DNA from: JAVBNJ01 sp031551625
GTDB lineage: Bacteria > Bacteroidota > Bacteroidia > Bacteroidales > UBA932
Direction: 5' to 3'
Assembly (NCBI GenBank): GCA_031551625.1
Contig: JAVBNJ010000159.1
Span: forward strand, 1 to 9,865
DNA: 9,865 nt
Below are positions 5,062 through 9,865 of this stretch, piece after piece. The notes beneath the pieces were generated by a model. That model was not told the origin of the DNA, did no database searches, and saw only the letters and a program-made list of their open reading frames with translations. The first letter of the stretch is position 1, and every line of letters begins with the position of its first letter. A program made the translations under genes and the position numbers.

Positions 5062-6105
5062 TCACTTTGTCATGAATACAAATGGGGGCGTTGTCACGAA
5101 CTGTGCCTGGCATTCACCCGCATAGCTTTCCTGATTGTCGAGTTTCAGTTTTTTGACGGGTGCCTTTTCGCTAAAATCGATTTTTTTCAAATCCACTGAG
5201 ATAATATTGGGCGACATCACATGCTCAAAATAGTATACCAGATTTTTTTGGTCGGCCACCACGCGCCACAGCGTTGATGAAATGTTGGGTTGTTCCGGTG
5301 TCGAAATTCCATAGGGCACGGACACGTTGCGGATTACGCTAAAAACAGCAGGTACGGCAACCTTCGGATCGTCGGTTTGCGGAATAGCGTTAATATAGAA
5401 CGAAGCACGCACAAAACGATCGGCTGCACGATTGGTACCGGGCAACATGTTGGTGCCACCTATTTTCTCCCAGTAATCGCGAATAGCCAATTGCTCGGAA
5501 TAAGTCGGCGAGTTGGTCATCACCACATAGTCGCGGCTATGATAAATCATCAATTTTCCATCAATGTATTCAAAAATGGCGTTGTCGCCCATAGCATCGG
5601 AAATAGATAGATGCAATGTTACCCATTCGCCGGTTGTAGGCACTTTACTACCGATAACTACAAATTTTTCTTTACTCAATTCTTTCACTGCTTCGTCTAC
5701 CGTAGCAAAATTGTCCAACACATATTGCAGCCAAATGGCGAGGCCTATTTCTTTCTTCGCATTGTCTTTTTTAATTTCGGGATAGCTGGTTTCCTGCAAC
5801 CACAGCAAATTGCCCACCAGTCCCTTTTCGTTCATTCCATCAAGGGTCGATATGTCGTAGCCGGAAGCAATCAAACTGCCATATTTCGATGTCCATTTCA
5901 ACGAGCTAGGCCCCGCAGCGCCGTCGCGCACCATGCCTCGCGGAAATATCCACAGGTTGGTGGGTATATTCATCTCAAAATCCATTGAGCGAGCCGTTAG
6001 GTACAGCCCATTGGGGCCATGATATACGACGCGCGTACAGGCAAACACCGACTCAGTTATTACGAATAGTAGCAGTAAGCATAAAACAGAGTGTACTTTT
6101 TTCAT
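5062..6105 (-). CDS. Exported choloylglycine hydrolase family Ntn-hydrolase
   Basis: This 347-residue protein belongs to the linear amide C-N hydrolase family (bile salt hydrolase/penicillin V acylase, peptidase family C59). Residues 1-22 are a signal peptide ending VFA. Removal exposes Cys23, the N-terminal nucleophile characteristic of the family. The other active-site residues are in place: Arg39 and Asp42 in RSMDF, Asn99 in GMNEKGLVGNLLWL, Asn198 in MTNSP and Arg230 in AADRFVRA. Spacing Cys-Arg-Asp (16 and 3 residues) equals that of bile salt hydrolases. The length is normal. It should act in the periplasm on an N-acyl amide: penicillin V, acyl-homoserine lactone or conjugated bile acid are possibilities. 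The sequence does not decide which; in an environmental organism, acyl-amide or acyl-homoserine-lactone cleavage is my guess. It appears to be a single-gene unit. Confidence 0.92.
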   Translation of the reverse strand: MKKVHSVLCLLLLFVITESVFACTRVVYHGPNGLYLTARSMDFEMNIPTNLWIFPRGMVRDGAAGPSSLKWTSKYGSLIASGYDISTLDGMNEKGLVGNLLWLQETSYPEIKKDNAKKEIGLAIWLQYVLDNFATVDEAVKELSKEKFVVIGSKVPTTGEWVTLHLSISDAMGDNAIFEYIDGKLMIYHSRDYVVMTNSPTYSEQLAIRDYWEKIGGTNMLPGTNRAADRFVRASFYINAIPQTDDPKVAVPAVFSVIRNVSVPYGISTPEQPNISSTLWRVVADQKNLVYYFEHVMSPNIISVDLKKIDFSEKAPVKKLKLDNQESYAGECQAQFVTTPPFVFMTK

Positions 6106-6110
6106 CGTAT

Positions 6111-6118
6111 CAAATTTA
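6111..6118 (-). promoter_or_regulatory. -7 element (TAAATTTG) five bases before the Ntn-hydrolase ATG
   Basis: TAAATTTG on the minus strand matches TAnnTTTG and is followed by five bases and the ATG at 6105, predicting a leaderless mRNA. I find no TTG at the usual -33 distance. Confidence 0.45.
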
Positions 6119-6286
6119 ATAGTATTGATAATTTTCGATTGCAGGTAAAACTATGAATTCGGTAGAAACAAGCAAGCGAGTTGTAAAATAACGTCAAAAA
6201 TACATAGATTTTTTTAAATACCGAAATTGCTGATTTTGAGTTAAGGAATTTAAAATTGTATAATTCCTGAAAGAAGATTTTTTTTG

Positions 6287-6340
6287 CATCTTTGCAGAAA
6301 GTTGCATTCGATAGTTGAACCTATCCCTTGCATTTTTTTG
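6287..6340 (+). other. Possible tiny transcription unit: -7-like site plus hairpin with T-run
   Basis: CATCTTTG (6287-6294, one mismatch to TAnnTTTG) is followed by TGCA (6303-6306), GATAG (6310-6314), loop TTGAAC, sequence from 6321 complementary to GATAG, and TGCA (6329-6332). The two pairs nest into a hairpin directly followed by seven Ts (6333-6339). The layout is that of a promoter and terminator only about 40 bases apart. No -33 element is seen. It could be a small RNA, or just a terminator insulating the divergent region. Confidence 0.25.
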
Positions 6341-6348
6341 TTAAAAAC

Positions 6349-6379
6349 TTGTTTGTAATTCTTTTTTTTTATATCTTTG
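6349..6379 (+). promoter_or_regulatory. Promoter of rplU-rpmA
   Basis: TTG (6349-6351), 20 bases and TATCTTTG (6372-6379) match the Bacteroidota housekeeping promoter exactly, with a T-rich spacer. Transcription should start near 6384, giving a 5' leader of about 110 bases before rplU. Confidence 0.65.
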
Positions 6380-6383
6380 CACC

Positions 6384-6471
6384 CCCGATTAAAAAAACGA
6401 CAAAACAAATCGGGACATAAAACGGCTACTGAGCTACGACAAAGAGTGTTTTAACAGCACCGCTCCCGGCC
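6384..6471 (+). promoter_or_regulatory. Structured 5' leader of rplU, possible L21 control element
   Basis: Two hairpins can form. The first is CCCGATT (6384-6390) with AATCGGG (6408-6414), 7 bp with an A-rich loop right at the predicted 5' end. The second is nested: GGC 6424-6426 with GCC 6469-6471, GAGC 6431-6434 with GCTC 6462-6465, and GTG 6446-6448 with CAC 6458-6460. Ribosomal protein leaders often bind their own product, and a structured 110-base leader is unusual in this window, where other genes have leaders of 0-20 bases. I do not recognise a described L21 leader family, so the regulatory role is inference. Confidence 0.35.
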
Positions 6472-6494
6472 AAAACGTAAAACAAATTATACTT

Positions 6495-6803
6495 ATGTAC
6501 GCAATCGTAGAAATTGCAGGTTTTCAATTCAATGCCGAACCCGGCAAAAAATTATTTGTGCACCGCCTCGAAGGCGAAGAAGGCGCTAAGGTAAGTTTCG
6601 ACAAAGTGCTGCTCGTTGACAACAACGGTGCTGTAAAAGTAGGCCAACCGCTGGTAGAAGGCGCAAAGGTAGAGGCTACTATCTTGCAACACTTGAAAGG
6701 CGAAAAAGTAATCGTGTTCAAGAAAAAACGTCGCAAAGGCTATCAAAAGAAAAACGGGCACCGTCAATACATGACCCAAATTCAAATTGATGCTATCGCG
6801 TAA
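6495..6803 (+). CDS. rplU: 50S ribosomal protein L21
   Basis: The 102-residue L21 is full length (usual length about 100-105). It begins MYAIVEIAGFQFNAEPGKKLFVHRL and ends with the RNA-binding signature KKKRRKGYQKKNGHRQYMTQIQI (residues about 75-97), which corresponds to the family's 'KYRRR..YRRK.GHRQ.yT..kI' region. It binds 23S rRNA in the large subunit near L20. It is the first gene of a two-gene unit with rpmA (77 bases apart), the order found throughout bacteria. No Shine-Dalgarno sequence precedes the ATG; the upstream bases are A-rich, as is normal for the phylum. Confidence 0.97.
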   Translation: MYAIVEIAGFQFNAEPGKKLFVHRLEGEEGAKVSFDKVLLVDNNGAVKVGQPLVEGAKVEATILQHLKGEKVIVFKKKRRKGYQKKNGHRQYMTQIQIDAIA

Positions 6804-6820
6804 CTACAGGTTACGCAGAT
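6795..6820 (+). promoter_or_regulatory. Hairpin spanning the rplU stop codon
   Basis: GCGTAAC (6798-6804) pairs perfectly with GTTACGC (6810-6816) around the loop TACAG, and the stem extends by three further pairs (6795-6797 with 6818-6820) past one bulged A. The rplU stop TAA (6801-6803) lies inside the left arm. AGATTTTAAATGATTT follows, a poor T-run, so it is probably not a strong terminator. It may act as a processing or partial attenuation site between L21 and L27. Confidence 0.4.
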
Positions 6821-6845
6821 TTTAAATGATTTCACTGATTGAAAT
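6807..6845 (-). repeat. Partial copy of the dispersed intergenic repeat
   Basis: Read on the minus strand, this contains AATCAGTG, then ATTTAAAATCTGCGTAA, which match the core words AATCAGTG and TTTTAAAATCCGCGTAA of the element at 46-93, although in different order and without that element's flanking inverted repeats. It fills half of the gap between rplU and rpmA. Confidence 0.4.
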
Positions 6846-6880
6846 CGTAAATTGTAACTATATAAAATTGTAAATAGATT

Positions 6881-7138
6881 ATGGCTCACAAGAAAGGCGT
6901 CGGTAGTTCGAAGAACGGACGCGAATCACACAGTAAACGCTTAGGCGTAAAATTATTCGGCGGACAAGTAGCCAAAGCCGGCAATATCCTGGTTCGTCAA
7001 CGCGGCACGGTACACAATGCCGGCGAAAACGTAGGCATGGGCAAAGACCATACCTTATTTGCTTTGATTGACGGTACTGTTACGTTCCGCAAAAAAAGAG
7101 ACAACAAATCATTCGTATCGGTAATGCCGTTAGCATAA
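6881..7138 (+). CDS. rpmA: 50S ribosomal protein L27
   Basis: The 85-residue L27 has the canonical N terminus MAHKKGVGSSKNGRESHSKRLGVK. This flexible arm reaches the peptidyl-transferase centre, and there is no cleavable extension of the Firmicutes type. The core GGQVAKAGNILVRQRGT and NVGMGKDHTLFALIDG are intact. It is co-transcribed with rplU and ends 23 bases before a strong terminator hairpin. Confidence 0.97.
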   Translation: MAHKKGVGSSKNGRESHSKRLGVKLFGGQVAKAGNILVRQRGTVHNAGENVGMGKDHTLFALIDGTVTFRKKRDNKSFVSVMPLA

Positions 7139-7161
7139 CCCGTACGGTTACGAGAAAAATG

Positions 7162-7206
7162 AAATCTCCCGAACCTGCCGTGCGGTAGTTCGGGAGATTT
7201 TATTTT
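7162..7206 (+). terminator. Strong intrinsic terminator of rplU-rpmA
   Basis: AAATCTCCCGAAC (7162-7174) pairs perfectly with 7188-7200 over 13 bp, and the 13-base loop can pair further internally. TTTTATTTTA follows. The A-rich 5' flank would also allow some function on the minus strand. Confidence 0.85.
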
Positions 7207-7210
7207 ACGG

Positions 7211-7241
7211 TTGCAAATAAATTTGTAAATCCGTAAATTTG
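7211..7241 (+). promoter_or_regulatory. Promoter of serS
   Basis: TTG (7211-7213), 20 bases and TAAATTTG (7234-7241) match TTG-N20-TAnnTTTG exactly. A second TAAATTTG lies at 7218-7225 without a matching -33. The start would be near 7246, leaving a leader of under 20 bases to the ATG at 7264. Confidence 0.6.
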
Positions 7242-7263
7242 CAAATTGTAAATTCAGAAAATT

Positions 7264-8532
7264 ATGTTGACATTAAAAGTTATCCGCGAGCAAAAAGAGC
7301 TTGTAATCGAACGCTTGAAGATAAAAGGGATGGATGCCTCGCAAACCATTGCACAAGTTATTAGTATCGACGACGCGCGCAAAGCGTTGCAAACCCAGCT
7401 TGATAGCAACTTGGCCGAACAAAACACCATAGCCAAACAAATTGGCGCGCTGATGCAGCAAGGCAAAAAAGAGGAAGCCGAAGCGGCTAAAAAACAAACA
7501 GCCGCGTTGAAAGAGGCTTCGAAAGAATTGGAGTTGAAACTGGCCGAAGCAGAACAAAAACTGAACGACGTGCTGATTACTTTACCCAACTTGCCAAGCG
7601 AGCAAGTGCCCGCCGGCCGCACGCCAGAGGATAATGTAGTGGTGCGCCAAGGCGGCGCCCAACCGGTGTTAATGCAAAAATTACCACATTGGGAATTGGC
7701 AAAAAAATACGACATTATTGATTTCGATTTGGGTGTGAAACTTACCGGCGCCGGCTTCCCTGTATACAAAGGGCAAGGTGCCCGGTTGCAACGCGCATTG
7801 ATAGCGTTCTTCTTGGATTGCAACACCGCCGCGGGTTACACCGAGGTGCAACCACCGCTGATGGTGAACGAAGCTTCAGGCTTCGGTACGGGCCAGCTGC
7901 CCGACAAAGAAGGACAAATGTATCACGCCACTATCGACAATTTTTATTTGATACCTACCGCAGAAGTGCCTGTTACCAACATCTACCGCGATGTGATTCT
8001 CGACCCGCAACAGTTGCCGGTAAAGCTTACTGCCTATACCCCGTGCTTCCGTCGCGAGGCAGGCTCGTACGGCAAAGACGTGCGCGGACTCAACCGCCTG
8101 CACCAGTTCGATAAAGTAGAAATAGTGCAAGTGCAACTTCCTCAAAACTCTTACGAAGCGTTGGAAAGCATGGTTGAGCATGTCGAAAATATTGTTAAAC
8201 AATTGGAATTGCCGTACCGCATTTTGAAATTGTGCGGTGGCGATATGAGTTTTACTTCGGCGCTGACGTTTGATTTCGAAGTGTTTTCGGCAGCCCAGGA
8301 GCGCTGGTTGGAAGTGAGCTCGGTGTCTAACTTCGAGTCGTTCCAGGCCAACCGACTTAAACTACGCTATCGCGACGAAGACAAGAAAACACAACTGGCG
8401 CATACACTCAATGGCAGTTCGCTGGCGTTGCCGCGTATTGTAGCCGCTTTACTGGAAAATAATCAAACGCCCGAAGGAATCCGTATCCCGAAAGCATTGC
8501 AACCGTATACTGGCTTTGATATAATTTCATAG
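7264..8532 (+). CDS. serS: Serine--tRNA ligase
   Basis: This 422-residue class II aminoacyl-tRNA synthetase charges tRNA-Ser (and tRNA-Sec where present) in the cytosol. Residues about 25-105 are the charged, Ala/Gln/Glu/Lys-rich antiparallel coiled coil that grips the long variable arm of tRNA-Ser. The catalytic domain shows TAEVPVTN at 232-239 (serine pocket), motif 2 CFRREAGSYGKDVRGLNRLHQF (Arg263) and motif 3 LNGSSLALPRIVAALLENNQ (Arg391). The length is typical. It has its own promoter after the rplU-rpmA terminator, and an AT-rich perfect inverted repeat follows its stop. Confidence 0.97.
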   Translation: MLTLKVIREQKELVIERLKIKGMDASQTIAQVISIDDARKALQTQLDSNLAEQNTIAKQIGALMQQGKKEEAEAAKKQTAALKEASKELELKLAEAEQKLNDVLITLPNLPSEQVPAGRTPEDNVVVRQGGAQPVLMQKLPHWELAKKYDIIDFDLGVKLTGAGFPVYKGQGARLQRALIAFFLDCNTAAGYTEVQPPLMVNEASGFGTGQLPDKEGQMYHATIDNFYLIPTAEVPVTNIYRDVILDPQQLPVKLTAYTPCFRREAGSYGKDVRGLNRLHQFDKVEIVQVQLPQNSYEALESMVEHVENIVKQLELPYRILKLCGGDMSFTSALTFDFEVFSAAQERWLEVSSVSNFESFQANRLKLRYRDEDKKTQLAHTLNGSSLALPRIVAALLENNQTPEGIRIPKALQPYTGFDIIS

Positions 8533-8580
8533 TTTAAAGTTTAAGATTGCACAAAGCGACTAATTTTTAAACTTTAAACT
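8531..8580. terminator. 14-bp perfect inverted repeat between serS and ruvC
   Basis: AGTTTAAAGTTTAA (8531-8544) is exactly complementary to 8567-8580, with a 22-base loop. The left arm begins with the last bases of the serS stop codon. AAAATTTTG follows, which contains the proposed ruvC TTG. The arms are entirely A/T apart from one G or C per seven bases, so this is a weak intrinsic terminator at best, but it could be a bidirectional 3' end or a structure gating ruvC translation. Confidence 0.5.
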
Positions 8581-8586
8581 AAAATT

Positions 8587-9192
8587 TTGCCAAGCCTCAC
8601 AAAAATAAAGAAACCCATTGTAGTTGTAAAAGAGCAAGTCGCTCCGGAGCGCGTAATCATGGGCATTGACCCGGGTACCACAGTTACGGGTTACGGCATT
8701 ATTGTTGCATCGGGTAGTAAGGCAAAGTTGGTGGTGATGGGTGTTATCGAATTGCACAAGTTGGGCGACCACTATCTGAAATTGCAACGTATTTTCGAAC
8801 GTGTGACGCAACTTATCGACGAATACCACCCCGACGAGTTGGCGATTGAGGCGCCATTCTTCGGTAAAAATGTGCAGAGTATGCTGAAACTCGGTCGCGC
8901 ACAAGGCACGGCTATTGCAGCTGCACTAGCCCGCCAAATTCCGATTACGGAATATGCCCCGCGTAAAATTAAATTGGCTATTACAGGGCAAGGTGCTGCT
9001 TCAAAAGAGCAAGTGGCAAAAATTCTGCAAGCATTGCTGAAAATCGAAGACATGCCCCGTTACCTTGATGCCACCGACGGCTTGGCAGCCGCCATGTGCC
9101 ACTTCTTTCAAAGCAACCTCCCCACTTCCGAAAAATCGTACAAAAACTGGAACGACTTTATAGGAAAGAATCCCGGACGGATAAAAATGTAG
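8587..9192 (+). CDS. ruvC: Crossover junction endodeoxyribonuclease RuvC
   Basis: RuvC is the dimeric Holliday junction resolvase that works with RuvAB. Its RNase H-like fold carries four acidic catalytic residues, all present: Asp28 in MGIDPGTT, Glu88 in AIEAPFF, and Asp161 and Asp164 in YLDATDGLAAAMCH. KxQVAxIL and the basic loop around residues 126-140 agree with the family. From the TTG at 8587 it has 201 residues. The only nearby ATG (8659) lies just before GIDPGT and would remove the start of the first beta strand, so TTG is preferred. The stop codon lies within an IS150-like sequence (see the feature at 9188), so the last residue or two may be altered from the ancestral protein. Confidence 0.93.
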   Translation: MPSLTKIKKPIVVVKEQVAPERVIMGIDPGTTVTGYGIIVASGSKAKLVVMGVIELHKLGDHYLKLQRIFERVTQLIDEYHPDELAIEAPFFGKNVQSMLKLGRAQGTAIAAALARQIPITEYAPRKIKLAITGQGAASKEQVAKILQALLKIEDMPRYLDATDGLAAAMCHFFQSNLPTSEKSYKNWNDFIGKNPGRIKM

Positions 9193-9213
9193 TGCACCCC
9201 AAATATTGGACGG
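9188..9213 (+). mobile_element. IS3-family (IS150-like) terminal sequence, solo end
   Basis: TGTAGTGCACCC followed shortly by TTGGACGG closely resembles the end of IS150-group insertion sequences as I remember it (TGTA.TGCACCC....TTGGACG). No transposase ORF is adjacent. The only partner is TGCACTA at 9274-9280, inverse to TAGTGCA at 9190-9196. This is best read as an IS remnant or a roughly 90-bp miniature element between ruvC and leuS. Confidence 0.4.
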
Positions 9214-9287
9214 ATTAATAAAATTAGTTATGAAGAATGGGTTCGGTATTTAACGGGACGCCATTTTTAAACCTGCACTATTTTTCG

Positions 9288-9295
9288 TATTTTTG
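9288..9295 (+). promoter_or_regulatory. -7 element (TATTTTTG) before leuS
   Basis: TATTTTTG, followed by CACC, matches TAnnTTTG and lies 24 bases upstream of the leuS ATG. No TTG is found at the standard distance. Confidence 0.4.
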
Positions 9296-9319
9296 CACCT
9301 TCGAAACTATATTAACATA

Positions 9320-9865
9320 ATGGAATACAATTTCTCCGAAATCGAAAAAAAATGGCAACGTTATTGGGCCGACAGGCAAACTTTTAAAGTAGAGGTCGAT
9401 AAAAGCCGGCCAAAATTTTATGTTCTCGACATGTTTCCCTATCCTTCCGGAGCCGGCTTGCACGTGGGGCATCCGCTGGGTTACATCGCTTCGGATATCT
9501 ACAGCCGCTACAAACGCTTGAAAGGTTTTAATGTGCTGCACCCAATGGGCTACGACGCTTTCGGGTTGCCGGCCGAACAATACGCCATTCAAACCGGCCA
9601 GCATCCGGCCACTACTACGGAGAATAATATCAAGCGTTACCGCGAACAGTTGGATAAAATCGGTTTTTCGTACGACTGGAGCCGCGAAGTACGCACCTGC
9701 GAGCCCGGCTATTATAAGTGGACGCAATGGGCATTCCTGCAAATGTTCAACTCGTACTACTGTTACGATGCACAGCAGGCACGCCCTATTCAAGAGTTGA
9801 TAGATGTCTTTGCGCAGCAGGGAACAAAAGACTTGCACATTGCTTGCAGCGAGGAGTTGCAATTC
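9320..9865 (+). CDS. leuS: Leucine--tRNA ligase, N-terminal part
   Basis: From ATG 9320 the frame is open to the window end (182 complete codons), beginning MEYNFSEIEKKWQRYWADRQ. It contains the class I signature HVGH (residues 48-51) in FPYPSGAGLHVGHPLGYIA, then RYKRLKGFNVLHPMGYDAFG and LPAEQYAIQTGQHPA, all characteristic of LeuRS. This cytosolic enzyme attaches leucine to tRNA-Leu and has an editing domain. The full protein should be over 900 residues, so the CP1 editing domain, the KMSKS motif and the anticodon domain lie outside. The gene is truncated only by the window edge. Confidence 0.96.
   Translation, partial: MEYNFSEIEKKWQRYWADRQTFKVEVDKSRPKFYVLDMFPYPSGAGLHVGHPLGYIASDIYSRYKRLKGFNVLHPMGYDAFGLPAEQYAIQTGQHPATTTENNIKRYREQLDKIGFSYDWSREVRTCEPGYYKWTQWAFLQMFNSYYCYDAQQARPIQELIDVFAQQGTKDLHIACSEELQF

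Noticed and set aside
6158..6225. Inverted words TTCGGTA and TACCGAA in the divergent intergenic region
   Set aside because: Only 7 bp and 54 bases apart; too short and distant to claim a structure or operator.
6425..6440. tRNA D-arm-like text (GTCGTAGCTCAGTAGC on the minus strand)
   Set aside because: No acceptor stem, anticodon arm or T-arm can be assembled around it; it is better explained as part of the rplU leader stem.
7254..7826. 190-codon minus-strand ORF opposite serS
   Set aside because: Low-complexity Ser/Cys/Ala composition is expected from antisense of the serS coiled coil; no independent support.
9278..9862. 194-codon minus-strand ORF opposite leuS
   Set aside because: The plus strand encodes unmistakable leucyl-tRNA synthetase sequence, including HVGH, and the minus ORF is its antisense shadow.

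Overview
The window reads as chromosomal DNA of a member of the Bacteroidota (Bacteroidetes), probably a Chitinophagales- or Sphingobacteriales-type environmental species. The signs are as follows. Promoter-like sites match the phylum's TTG-N20-TAnnTTTG pattern, and Shine-Dalgarno sites are absent or very weak. Exported proteins have signal peptides ending in Ala-Gln. The block rplU-rpmA-serS-ruvC-leuS encodes proteins of Bacteroidota type, and several intergenic repeats are of the kind scattered through genomes of this phylum. The genus cannot be fixed from sequence reading alone.

Layout. Positions 1-401 hold no protein gene. They contain an inverted-repeat-bounded repeat element (31-123), a long imperfect hairpin that looks like a structured RNA (179-303), and a 12-bp palindrome (340-369) that contains a good minus-strand promoter match. 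From 402 to 6105 every convincing gene is on the minus strand: a DUF2007 protein, a MATE efflux transporter overlapping the end of an ArfB-type peptidyl-tRNA hydrolase, an exported protein of unknown function, a class III aminotransferase, a 39-residue exported peptide and an Ntn-hydrolase of the choloylglycine hydrolase/penicillin V acylase family. A decayed plus-strand exported gene may lie at 4836-5032.

An unusually rich 389-bp divergent intergenic region (6106-6494) leads into a plus-strand housekeeping block. This block comprises rplU (L21) and rpmA (L27) with a strong terminator, serS with its own promoter, ruvC, and the first 182 codons of leuS, which runs off the window. It serves translation and Holliday-junction resolution. 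The rplU leader can fold into two hairpins, and a third hairpin spans the rplU stop codon, so post-transcriptional control of L21/L27 is plausible.

The most interesting points are: (1) the unassigned structured RNA candidate at 179-303; (2) promoters placed so close to start codons that several transcripts should be leaderless or nearly so; (3) a TTGACGA heptamer repeat that seems to have become the N-terminal coding sequence of the aminotransferase; (4) an IS150-like insertion-sequence end that contains the ruvC stop codon; and (5) a tiny exported peptide with a strong promoter. I see no defence system, CRISPR array, prophage or intact mobile element.
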